From the NCBI RefSeq assembly GCF_029338315.1, contig NZ_CP119794.1, positions 1,736,001-1,800,000 of the forward strand: a stretch of 64,000 nt of DNA. The letters run 5' to 3'. Each line of letters opens with the position of its first letter. The first letter of the stretch is position 1. The notes beneath the pieces are model-generated. The model saw nothing but the letters and a program-made list of their open reading frames with translations. It did not search any database and was not told the DNA's origin. Shown in pieces: positions 55,227 to 64,000 of this stretch. The stretch comes from Haloarcula regularis. GTDB taxonomy: Archaea > Halobacteriota > Halobacteria > Halobacteriales > Haloarculaceae. The position numbers and the translations under genes were made by a program.

Positions 55227-57566
55227 TTATCCGACCGTCACGTTCTGGCCGTCGTAGACCGCCGCCTGGGAGACGTCGATCCGACGGGTTTCGCCGCCCG
55301 CTACCGTCACGGTGTACGGTCCGGGGTTCGCGACGGTCACCGCGAACGCGCCCGTCGCGTTCGTCGTCGCCTGGCGCTCGTACTCGAACGACGTCCCCGA
55401 GACGGTGACGTCCGTCGTGACCGTCACGGTGGCGTTCGCCGCCGCGGTTCCACGGACGGTGGCTCCCGGCACCAGGGCGAACGCCTTGTGGCTCCCGCTC
55501 TCGCTGGCGTAGACTGGCTGGAGATGTCCCAGTCCAGCGACGTCGCCGTTTCGACTCCCCATGGCGTCGTGCATCCGGCCGTACATCGTCTCGGCCGGCA
55601 GGTCGGGCCCGTCGGTCGTGACGACGTAGCCGACCCGGCCCGAATAGCGGTCGTAGACGCCCGCTGGCGACTGGGAACTGAGAAACTGTGGGTGGTTGCT
55701 CCGGGCGTAGCCGTAACTTTCGGATTCGCCGCTCACGAAGTAGTTGTACACGCGGCTTTGCCCCCACCGACTGAGGACGTAGTTCTGATTGTATTCGAGT
55801 TCGCGCTCGGCGGCGTTCGCCTCGATAGCACTCGCCGCCTCGTAGGTACCGTCCTCGATGACGACCTGGCTCGTCTTGACCGGGACCTGCAACATTCCGA
55901 AGCCGCCAAACAGCAGGAAGAGGACGACCAGCGCACCGAGGGTGCGTGTCTCCGGGACGACGACGTCGACGACATCTCGGCCGCCATCGGTCGAAAGCGG
56001 CCGGGCGAGGTCGATCCAGGAGGCCACCCACACGAACGCGACGCCGGTAAACAGCGCGGCGAACGTCGCCAGTTCGCCGACGAACCGGACCTGGATGGTC
56101 GCGAGCGCGAAGAAGAACCACGCGTAACTGCTGGCGACGAGCCATCCGAGCGACCCCTCACGTGCTTGCTGGACGCCCCAGGCCATCGCCGGGAGCGAGA
56201 GGATGAGCGTGAAGCCAAAGAGGAGCAGGAAGCCAAAGGAGTCGGCGTTGAAGAGCCCGTACGTCTCGGCGATGGCGTCCGAACGAAAGAGCGTATCGAG
56301 ACGGCCCCGTACGGTCGCCCACTGCGCCGGGAGGCCAAAGCGGAGGACGAGGAACCCGACGACACCGAGCCCGACGTCGATTCCGGCCAGTTGTCTCGCG
56401 GTGCCGTCGGCTCGACGAACGGCCTCGGCAGTCAACGAGACCGCCAGTATTCCGACGGTCAGCAGTGCTGGCGTCGAGGCGACGAGGGCTGTCTGCCAGC
56501 CGGCAACCGCGTGGACGCCCCAGGCGAGGACAGCCCCCAGCGTCGTCCCTGCGAGGACCGGCGCGTTCGTGCGGAGCGACGACCGGTCGGCCGAGACGTC
56601 GAGAATCGTCTTGCCCGTCAGGGCGATACCGACGGGCAAAATCAGCAGCGGGCCTGCCTCCCACGCGAGGACCTGTCCGGCCAGACCGAGTCCGAGCCCA
56701 CCGGCAGCGAGCCAGATGCCCGGTGCGCGTAGCGAGTTCCTGTCCACGTCAGCCGTCAGCAGGACGACCAGCGCCAGCGTCGTCAGGCCGAGCCACGGGT
56801 AGTCGAAGGCGTGGTGGTCGGCGAACCCCAGACTCGTGCGGAACGCGTGGCCGGGGATAAAGGCCAGAAAGAGGACCGAGGCCAGGCCGACGCGTCTGTC
56901 GTTGGTCACGCGAAGCGCGAGCGCGTAGAGCAAGACGGCAGTGACGAGCGCCGAGACGACCGGGTACCACGCGAGTACGTGCCCGATGGCCTCGGTGCTC
57001 CCGCCGAATAGACTGGCGACCCACCAGAGGGTCGCGACCATCAGTGGTTCGCCCTTGACGAGGCTGCCGGCCATCGCCGAGAGCGCGCCGAAGTCGGCCG
57101 CGCTCCCGGCCTGGGCGGCGACCTGTTCGACGTGGTACCGGTAGAAGTACGGGTCGTTCCCCGAGAGGACGATGTCGCCGCCGCGGTATATCGAGCCGAC
57201 GACGTAGGCGCGGGCCACGACGACGACGGCCAGCGCGGCGGCCAGAAAGCCGACCGCCCGCGACTCCAGTTCGAAGTCTGTGAGCGAGGAAAGCGATTCG
57301 GAGCGGCCTCGCGACCCGGAACCAGCCTCGGCGGCGGGCTCCCCGTCCAGGATCGCGCGAACGGTCTGCGGGTCGGCGACGCGGTACTGGCCGTTTGCCT
57401 TCTCGACGAGACCGGCCGAGACGAGTTCGCCGAAGTGGCCCGAGTCGACGGGGACGTCGTCGAAGTCCCAGCCGTCGGCCTCGTCGTCGACGGCGAGGAC
57501 CGCTTCAGCGGCGGATTGCAGTTCGGGGCGGTCTTCGAGGACCGCCGCCCCGGACTCGTCGTTCAT
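55227..57566 (-). CDS. STT3/AglB-family membrane protein lacking the canonical WWDYG motif
   Basis: The 779-aa protein has an N-terminal winged-helix-like stretch (about 30-75: FGELVSAGLVEKANGQYRV), about 12 membrane helices starting near residue 105, GNDPYFYRYHVEQV in the first external loop and GFADHHAFDYPWLG in the second. Both are in the positions of the acidic metal motifs of oligosaccharyltransferases. In the C-terminal part NYVLSRWGQSRVYNYFVSG stands where AglB has WWDYG. It ends in a carboxypeptidase-like beta domain. It is an STT3 paralog; whether it transfers glycans is unknown. Confidence 0.8.
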   Translation of the reverse strand: MNDESGAAVLEDRPELQSAAEAVLAVDDEADGWDFDDVPVDSGHFGELVSAGLVEKANGQYRVADPQTVRAILDGEPAAEAGSGSRGRSESLSSLTDFELESRAVGFLAAALAVVVVARAYVVGSIYRGGDIVLSGNDPYFYRYHVEQVAAQAGSAADFGALSAMAGSLVKGEPLMVATLWWVASLFGGSTEAIGHVLAWYPVVSALVTAVLLYALALRVTNDRRVGLASVLFLAFIPGHAFRTSLGFADHHAFDYPWLGLTTLALVVLLTADVDRNSLRAPGIWLAAGGLGLGLAGQVLAWEAGPLLILPVGIALTGKTILDVSADRSSLRTNAPVLAGTTLGAVLAWGVHAVAGWQTALVASTPALLTVGILAVSLTAEAVRRADGTARQLAGIDVGLGVVGFLVLRFGLPAQWATVRGRLDTLFRSDAIAETYGLFNADSFGFLLLFGFTLILSLPAMAWGVQQAREGSLGWLVASSYAWFFFALATIQVRFVGELATFAALFTGVAFVWVASWIDLARPLSTDGGRDVVDVVVPETRTLGALVVLFLLFGGFGMLQVPVKTSQVVIEDGTYEAASAIEANAAERELEYNQNYVLSRWGQSRVYNYFVSGESESYGYARSNHPQFLSSQSPAGVYDRYSGRVGYVVTTDGPDLPAETMYGRMHDAMGSRNGDVAGLGHLQPVYASESGSHKAFALVPGATVRGTAAANATVTVTTDVTVSGTSFEYERQATTNATGAFAVTVANPGPYTVTVAGGETRRIDVSQAAVYDGQNVTVG

Positions 57567-57826
57567 GTATCGGTTCTTCGCTGTGGGGCGAATAAATCCA
57601 TCGGGACGTGGGAGTCAGTCGAAACGTCGGAGTCGGTTGTGGCGACGGGATCCGCCCCGTCCGCAGGTTTACCACATCGCGCGGCGACGTGCGCAGAGAT
57701 GTGCTGACCGGTAGCTCCCACTCGTCGTGGGGAGAGTTATCTTTTTCACCGGAGGAACGTGGTCGCTTCGGCAGTCCCCGTTCCGAGCACCGCGTGGCTT
57801 ATTCGCCGCGACGGCGAACCCGGGGT

Positions 57827-58201
57827 ATGGAACGGTCGGCGTTGCGCCGGTGGCTGCCCGCCCTCGCGCTCGCGCTCGGCTTGCTGGTCACGTCGCTGGT
57901 GCCGCTGCCACAGAACGGCGGCGAGGTGCCGACGCTACTGGGCGTGGCGCTGGACAAGTGGGTCCACGCCGCCGGGTACGGGACGTTCACCGTGGCGCTC
58001 GCCAGCGGCCGGCGCGCGGGAACCCGTGGCACCGTCGCCGTGGTCGTGATATTCGCCATCGCCTACGGTGCGGGCATCGAGGCGTTGCAGGGCCTCCTTG
58101 CCTCGCGGTCGACCAGCGGCGCGGACGTGCTGGCCAACGGCGTCGGTGCCGTCGTCGCCGGCGCCGGGTGGCACTGGTCGCGTCGGTCAAAGCGCGACTG
58201 A
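57827..58201 (+). CDS. VanZ-family membrane protein
   Basis: The 124-aa protein (MERSALRRWLPALALALGL) has four helices with DKWVHAAGYGTFTVAL and YGAGIEALQGLLASRSTSGADVLANG, the VanZ pattern. It is a shorter paralog of the gene at 37400-37855. Start chosen at the ATG just before the first helix. Confidence 0.8.
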   Translation: MERSALRRWLPALALALGLLVTSLVPLPQNGGEVPTLLGVALDKWVHAAGYGTFTVALASGRRAGTRGTVAVVVIFAIAYGAGIEALQGLLASRSTSGADVLANGVGAVVAGAGWHWSRRSKRD

Positions 58202-58242
58202 GCCTCCGGAACCACCTTTGGGTCGGCGCCGAGAGGTAGCGT

Positions 58243-59635
58243 ATGGCCTCCCGGAGAGCGTACCTCCGCGCCGCCGGCCTCGCGCTCGTCGGGGTCGCCG
58301 GGTGTAACGGACTCGGCGAGCGCGACGGGACGGCGACCGACGCCCCGACCGCGTCGCCGGCGGACCCGGAGCGAACGACGTCGACGCGGACCGAGCGAAC
58401 GACCACCGAGGACACCGACACGGAGCCGGCCGGGTCAGACGGCCTCGACGAGTGGCGACCGACCTGGTCGTTCGACGTCGAGTTCGGCGACGTGCTGGCG
58501 CTGACTGCCGACGGGAGCGACCTCTACGCGACGCTGAGCGACGACGCGGGGCGGTCGGCCGTCGCGAAGGTCGACCGGGCCCGACAGGACCTCGCCTGGC
58601 AGACGCAGTTCCCCGGCGAGGCGGTCACCAGTACTCACCTCCGGCAGACGAACGCCAGGGACACGCGGAGCCTCACCGTCGCCGACGCAGCACTGTATGC
58701 CGTCACCGGCCCGAGAAGAGGACGACACCTGGACGCGCATCCACGCGCTGGACCCTGACAGCGGGAGGGAACAGTGGTCGTTCGCCAGGGACCGTGAACT
58801 GGCGGTCGCCGGGGTCCGCGACGGCACCGTCGTCGCCGGGGGCCTGGAGTTTTTCGTCCCCGATTCGACACACGACATCCCGGAGGAACCACTGACGACC
58901 GTCGTCTACGGCATCGACGCCACGAGCGGCGACGTGCGCTGGAGCCGAGAGTTCACCGCCGTCGAGGCGGCGACCACGGCGACCGGTGGGCTCGCCGTGG
59001 CGTCTGCGTCGGGCGTGACGGCACTCGACATGGACGGGACCGAACGGTGGTCGAAGTCGACCGGGGAGGCCCGGACGGTCGTTCCGGTCGGCGACGGCGT
59101 CGTGGTGGCAGTCGAGGACGGGGACCGGTCGACGCTTCGCGCCTTCGGTCCCGACGGGTCCGAGCGCTGGCAAAAGCGGCGAGCGGTCGAGGTCTTTCTC
59201 GCCGACGGAGACCGTCTGTACGCGCTGGGCGAGGAGACCGTGGCGTTCGACGCCGACGGGACCGTCGCGTGGGCCGTCGACGGTCACGGCCAGTGGCCCC
59301 TGCTCGCGCCCGACGGGGAGACGCTCTATGCGCGTGCCGGCGTCGGTGCGGACGCCGTCGACGCGTTCTCCGTCCCCGAGGGCGGTCGCCGCTTCCGCTG
59401 GACGACGCCGTCGAACAACGGGTGGCCGACGGGGGCGACCGATTCCTTCGTCGTCGCCGAGGCCATCACGCCCGAGACGGCCGAGTTCACCAGCCTGTTC
59501 GCCGTCGACGAGCAGTCCGGGGAGCCGATGGCCGTCTACCGCCCCGCAGAGCGGGTCCTCGACGTGGCCGGGTTCGCCGACGTCGCGTACGCCGGCACCG
59601 GCGGCCGACTGCTCGCCTTCGAGCGCCCCGGCTGA
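58243..59635 (+). CDS. PQQ-type beta-propeller lipoprotein (frameshifted)
   Basis: It starts MASRRAYLRAAGLALVGVAGC with a Tat-like RR and a lipobox, then a Thr-rich stalk and propeller blades (WSFDVEFGDVLALTADGSDLY, then after the shift IHALDPDSGREQWSFARD, VYGIDATSGDVRWSREF and ALDMDGTERWSK). The blade ends show the A-x-D-x-x-x-G-x-x-x-W pattern. The total of about 463 aa suits a surface lipoprotein. The frame shifts near 58711-58720 (one base extra or two missing). Confidence 0.8.
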
Positions 59636-59683
59636 CGTCGGCTAACGAAGCCGCTTTACGCGCCCGTCGGTTACCCTGGCCCA

Positions 59684-60760
59684 ATGAGCAAGCCCAGTCC
59701 CGACGTCTACGAGCAGGGCAAGGGCATGGACGCCCACAACGCGGTGATGCGTGAGGTTCGAGCACGCAACGACTCGACCTACGACCCCCGCGAACCGACC
59801 AGGGTCTGGCTCGACGAGGACAACACGCCCGACGGGGTGTACCAGAGCCTGACCATCATCTTAAACACCGGCGGCTGCCGGTGGGCCCGCGCCGGCGGGT
59901 GTACGATGTGTGGCTACGTCGCCGAGTCCGTCGAGGGCGGCAGCGTCGCCCACGAGGATTTGATGGCCCAGATACAGCACTGCCTGGACCACGAGGCGGA
60001 GAACGCGGACGAGACGTCCGACCTCATCAAGATCTACACCTCCGGGTCCTTCCTCGACGAGCGCGAGGTGCCGGCCGAGACCCGACGGGCCATCGCCGAG
60101 ACGTTCGCCGACCGCGAGCGCATCGTCGTCGAGTCGCTGCCGGACTTCGTCCAGGCCGACCGCGTCGGCGACTTCGTGGACGTGGGCCTCGAGACGGACG
60201 TCGCCGTGGGCTTGGAGACCGCGACCGACCGCGTGCGCCACGACTCGGTGAACAAGTACTTCGACTTCGCGGACTTCGAGGACGCCTGCGCCGCGGCGAC
60301 AGAGGCCGGTGCCGGTGTGAAGGCCTACCTCCTGATGAAGCCGCCCTTCCTCACCGAATCGGAGGCCGTCGCGGACATGAAACGCTCCGTGCGGAGGTGC
60401 GCCGCCGTCGAGGGCTGTCACACCGTCTCGATGAACCCCTGTAACGTCCAGCGCTACACGATGGTCGAGGAACTGTACCACGACGGCGGCTACCGCCCGC
60501 CGTGGCTCTGGTCGGTCGCCGACGTGCTGGAGTCGACCGCCGACGCGGACGTCATCGTCGTCTCGGACCCCGTGGGCCACGGGAGCGACCGCGGGCCGCA
60601 CAACTGCGGCGAGTGCGACGACCGGGTCCAGCGCGCGATCAAGGACTTCGACCTGCGACAGGACGAGACGGTCTTCGAGCAGGTGTCCTGTGAGTGTGAG
60701 GCGACGTGGGAGGCGGTGCTGGAGCGGGAGAAAGGGTACTCGCTGCCACTGGCGCGTTGA
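59684..60760 (+). CDS. raSEA: Archaeosine synthase radical-SAM subunit
   Basis: The 358-aa protein has NTGGCRWARAGGCTMCGY, a radical-SAM cluster motif of the MiaB-unlike C-x6-C-x2-C type used by RaSEA. GSFLDEREVP, VESLPDFVQ and AVGLETATDRVRHDSVNK follow, with C-terminal Cys pairs (HNCGECDDRVQ, VSCECEATW). It cleaves the lysine adduct made by ArcS to form archaeosine-15. It lies 49 nt after the propeller gene. Confidence 0.9.
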   Translation: MSKPSPDVYEQGKGMDAHNAVMREVRARNDSTYDPREPTRVWLDEDNTPDGVYQSLTIILNTGGCRWARAGGCTMCGYVAESVEGGSVAHEDLMAQIQHCLDHEAENADETSDLIKIYTSGSFLDEREVPAETRRAIAETFADRERIVVESLPDFVQADRVGDFVDVGLETDVAVGLETATDRVRHDSVNKYFDFADFEDACAAATEAGAGVKAYLLMKPPFLTESEAVADMKRSVRRCAAVEGCHTVSMNPCNVQRYTMVEELYHDGGYRPPWLWSVADVLESTADADVIVVSDPVGHGSDRGPHNCGECDDRVQRAIKDFDLRQDETVFEQVSCECEATWEAVLEREKGYSLPLAR

Positions 60761-60781
60761 GGACTGGCCGTTCCGCCGGGG

Positions 60782-61078
60782 TCAGAGCACGTCGTCCGGG
60801 TCGTGTTTCCCTTGCATCCGGTCTGCCTCGTCCGCGTAGCGCTCGCGCGTCTCGGCGTCGTCGACGGTCCCGAGGTTGTCCGGCGAGACGGCCATCGAGA
60901 CGGGCGTCTCCCGGTGGTCGCCGGTGTAGGAGGTCAGCGCCCGTTCCTTCCGGAAGTCGCGCCGGCCGTCCGGCGTCGCGTAGGTGAGGATGATGAGGTT
61001 CTGTTCGTCGTCGGAGTAGGTCCGTTCGACCAGCCAGACCCTGACGGTCTCCTGTGTGGTCGCGTGTTCGGTGCCCAT
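60782..61078 (-). CDS. Small haloarchaeal hypothetical protein
   Basis: The 98-aa protein begins MGTEHATTQETVRVWLVERT and contains YSDDEQNLIILTYATPDGRR and GDHRETPVSMAVSPDNLGTVDD. It is acidic and soluble, conserved-looking in composition, and without a recognised domain. It lies convergent with raSEA; the following 290 nt hold nothing supported. Confidence 0.65.
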   Translation of the reverse strand: MGTEHATTQETVRVWLVERTYSDDEQNLIILTYATPDGRRDFRKERALTSYTGDHRETPVSMAVSPDNLGTVDDAETRERYADEADRMQGKHDPDDVL

Positions 61079-61373
61079 AGGTGACAGTACGCTGACGACC
61101 GGGAAGTAAATGTCGGCGGCGTCGGGCGGCCGCGTGGACCACTTTCACTTTCACTCCGGTAGGATGGCCCTTTTGTAATCAGGGGGTGTACGCTGTCGTA
61201 GGGGCCGCCGGGACTGTCACACGCTCCAGATGGCCCCGTTCCCATCCATCTCCCTTTGGATTCGACGCCGTGAGCGACGGCATCGCCACGCCCCGGGGTT
61301 CGAGCAAGACGTAACGACGGTGAGCGTTGCTCTCAGGTCACTCGGTAGCACGCGAGAACGGCAGAACGAGTCG

Positions 61374-62047
<674 letters not shown>

Positions 62048-62051
<4 letters not shown>

Positions 62052-62302
62052 TCCGCCTGGTCGACCTCCACGTCGTAGTCGTGGATGGTCGGGTTCGCGA
62101 GCAGGCGTTCGGCCATCTCCGCGGCCCGGTCGGCGGCCTCGTCCGCCGACGCGGCGTCGATGTCGAGCTCGAACTGATCCGCAGACCGGAGGTCCTCGAG
62201 CTCGAAACCCAGCCGTTCGAGCGAGTGCTGGGTCGTCTCGGCCTCGGGGTCCAGGACTCCCCGTTTGAGTCGGACGGTCACCGTTGCGGTGTAGACGGTC
62301 AT
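62048..62302 (-). CDS. purS: Phosphoribosylformylglycinamidine synthase subunit PurS
   Basis: The 84-aa protein starts MTVYTATVTVRLKRGVLDPE and contains LGFELEDLRSADQFELDI and the end LLANPTIHDYDVEV, all standard for PurS. PurS bridges PurQ and PurL. The longer upstream frame was rejected because the ATG at 62302 gives the normal length. Confidence 0.93.
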
Positions 62303-62340
62303 TACACGCAAGCGGGCGTGGGGCGGAGAAAACGCTTGTG

Positions 62341-62994
62341 TTATCTCATCGGCGTCCACTCGCGTGGCTGGTCGGGCAGGCCCTTCACCCGGATTTCGGG
62401 GCCGTCGTCGCCCCCGCGAACGTCGACCCGGCCGTCGAACGACTGGGCGATGCTGCCGACGACCTGGTCGTCGTGGGCCTCTGGGTCGATGACACAGACG
62501 CCCAGGCCGTCGGCGGTCCGGATGCGGCTGGTGACGATGTTCACGAACCGGAAGACCGAGCGCACGTCCTCGCTGAACACCAGCAGCGGCGTCAGCGTGT
62601 AGATGCCTGTCCTGACGGCATCGTAGCCCCGCGCGTACAGCTCCTCGTACTGCCCGGAGTACTCGATGCCGATGCCCGTGAGGTCGGCGGGGGAGGACAC
62701 CGCCGTGACGGACTCGCCGAGTCCCTCGTCGTCCGCCCTGTTGCAGTCGACGACCCGAACCCGGCCGCCGGAGACGTCACAGTCCAGCGCGTCGAACCCC
62801 GTCAGGATCTCGCCGGCACTCGTGTCGGCGGCGACGACGACGATGCCGTCGGCCGAGTCGGCCGCGAGCAACCGCAGCGCCGTCTCGCGGGTGCCGTCGA
62901 GAATCGGCCCGGCGACCAGGATGTTGGTCCCCGGGTCGACGGGGTTCAGCGGCGTCCCCGCGAACGTATACCGGCCGTCGTGGCGCTGGCCCAT
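62341..62994 (-). CDS. RecA-superfamily ATPase-like protein (DUF7504)
   Basis: The 217-aa protein (NILVAGPILDGTRETALRLL at the N-terminus, SRIRTADGLGVCVIDPEAHD later) resembles the haloarchaeal KaiC/RecA-like family annotated DUF7504. The Walker A Lys is missing (GPILDGTRETA), so it probably does not hydrolyse ATP in the usual way. It ends 36 nt before purS and lies 1 nt after the sensor gene, suggesting a signalling operon. Confidence 0.7.
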   Translation of the reverse strand: MGQRHDGRYTFAGTPLNPVDPGTNILVAGPILDGTRETALRLLAADSADGIVVVAADTSAGEILTGFDALDCDVSGGRVRVVDCNRADDEGLGESVTAVSSPADLTGIGIEYSGQYEELYARGYDAVRTGIYTLTPLLVFSEDVRSVFRFVNIVTSRIRTADGLGVCVIDPEAHDDQVVGSIAQSFDGRVDVRGGDDGPEIRVKGLPDQPREWTPMR

Positions 62995-62995
62995 C

Positions 62996-63877
62996 TTACG
63001 TCACCCCGGCACCGAGTCGACGGCGCAGCGACAACTGTTCTTCGACTTCGTCGGCGAATCGCCGGAGGTCGGCCCGCTCGGCGGCCGTATACGAGCGGGG
63101 CTCGTCGTCGATACAGCAGACCGCGCCCAGGGCGTTGCCCGCCCCGTCGGTTATCCGGGCCCCGGCGTACGAGCGGATGTCGAGGTCGTCGAGTCGCTCG
63201 TTGGCGGCGAAGCGAGGGTCCTCGTGCGTGTCTTCGACCACGGTCAGTTCGTCCGAGAGGATGGTGTGCGTACAGATGGAGTCCTCGCGGGCCAGCGTCC
63301 GCCAGTTGGCACCCTCGCAGGCGACGAACCGCTCCTCGTGTTCGTCGACGAGTCCCACGAAGGCGACGTCGATGTCGAAATGCGTCGTCATCAGCGCCGT
63401 GAGGCGCTCGAACGTCTCCTCGGCGGCGAGCGCCTCGACGTCGTATCCGCGGACGGCCGCGAGGCGCTCTTTCTCCCGGTCCGGCACGGGGAACGCGGCG
63501 TGGGTCGACTCGGCGGCCGCCAGCGCGACGACGTCGGCGAGTCGCTCGCGGGCAGCAGGAATCGACCGCGGGACGTACTCGACGACCTGGTCCGGCCGGC
63601 CCCGGGGCAGGTCGGACGGCGACTCGTCGGTAAAGAGGATACAGACGCAGTCGTTGTGTGCCAGTCGGACCGCGTCAACGACGTCGAAGGCGTCTCCGTC
63701 GGGGAAGGAAAAGGCCGTGACCACGCAGTCGACTGACTCGTCGACGGCCGCGTCGACGGCCGCGACGGTGGCCGCGCCGACGACGTCCAGGTCCGCGGCG
63801 GTCAGCGCCTCGACCGTCGCCGCCCGTTCCGCGTCGTCCGGGTCGGCACAGACCACGGTCGGGTGGTGCTCGCTCAC
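62996..63877 (-). CDS. Receiver-like and GAF domain sensor protein
   Basis: The 293-aa protein starts at a GTG (reading MSEHHPTVVCADPDDAERAA). The N-terminal 120 residues look like a response-regulator receiver, but the phosphate site reads CVVTAFSFPDG, with Ala where Asp is expected. A GAF domain follows (ERLTALMTTHFDIDVAFVGL, FVACEGANWRTLAREDSICT, SYAGARITDGAGNALGAVCC) with the typical haloarchaeal C-T-H and CCIDDEPR turns. ACTATTACC at 63900-63908, read on the minus strand, sits at TATA distance. It is paired with the DUF7504 gene. Confidence 0.75.
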   Translation of the reverse strand: MSEHHPTVVCADPDDAERAATVEALTAADLDVVGAATVAAVDAAVDESVDCVVTAFSFPDGDAFDVVDAVRLAHNDCVCILFTDESPSDLPRGRPDQVVEYVPRSIPAARERLADVVALAAAESTHAAFPVPDREKERLAAVRGYDVEALAAEETFERLTALMTTHFDIDVAFVGLVDEHEERFVACEGANWRTLAREDSICTHTILSDELTVVEDTHEDPRFAANERLDDLDIRSYAGARITDGAGNALGAVCCIDDEPRSYTAAERADLRRFADEVEEQLSLRRRLGAGVT

Positions 63878-63967
63878 ACCGCAGGGGAAGCGCCCGTGGG
63901 TAATAGTTGTGGTGCCGCCTGGGCGAAAACGAAGCCTTTTGCTTGGGGCACGACCAACTGAGCGCCA

Positions 63968-64000
63968 ATGAAACACATCGAGCGCCGGAGGTGGTGGGCG
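63968..64000 (+). CDS. Start of a gene running off the right edge
   Basis: An ATG at 63968 opens MKHIERRRWW and is cut by the window end. GCCTTTTGCTTGGG about 25 nt upstream could be its promoter. The gene cannot be identified from 11 codons. Confidence 0.35.
   Translation, partial: MKHIERRRWWA

Noticed and set aside
55227-57566. Calling this gene canonical aglB
   Set aside because: The WWDYG motif is absent at the expected place, so only a family-level call is justified.

Overview
The window is a high-GC chromosomal segment of a haloarchaeon (class Halobacteria). The proteins are very acidic, many transcripts look leaderless with a TATA-like box about 25-30 nt upstream, and the gene set is typical of the group: CheF, TgtA, ArcS and RaSEA for archaeosine, TrmY, a Bat-type sensor, an STT3-family protein, VapBC pairs and PurS/PurQ.

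Layout. 1-4.8 kb: 3' part of a giant repeat-containing surface protein. 5-13.9 kb: cheF, a VapBC pair, glmU-glmS, a CapA-like protein, RNA cyclase, a CBS protein and Hsp20. 14-21.1 kb: a minus-strand glycan cluster with a polyprenyl-phosphate sugar transferase, a nucleotidyltransferase and three SDR enzymes, one resembling UDP-sulfoquinovose synthase. 21.3-26.1 kb: glutamate dehydrogenase with a palindromic promoter, small proteins and a large Bat-type sensor-regulator.

26.5-36.6 kb is a genomic island. It starts at tRNA-Pro(CGG), and a copy of the tRNA 3' end lies at 36633-36645 next to an integrase tail. It holds small zinc-finger ORFs, an AT-richer two-gene module (PP2C-type phosphatase plus a repeat/coiled-coil/three-TM protein), a membrane-anchored HTH regulator, two divergent exported proteins flanking a nested-palindrome operator, McrC and IS6-type relics, and a LURP-one-like gene.

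36.7-64 kb returns to core genes: trmY, VanZ proteins, a large lipoprotein, a NUDIX hydrolase and tgtA. Then come a sugar-type ABC transporter operon with a cyclase-family hydrolase, two more VapBC-type pairs, an acetamidase/formamidase, arcS, an STT3 paralog, a PQQ-propeller lipoprotein, raSEA, purS-purQ and a GAF/receiver-like sensor.

A striking technical feature is about 14 one- or two-base frameshifts in 12 otherwise intact genes, several of them housekeeping. These are most simply read as sequence errors, so those genes are annotated as whole genes with the shift noted. The strongest candidates for new biology are the PP2C/TM module and the operator-controlled exported-protein module, both inside the tRNA-Pro island.
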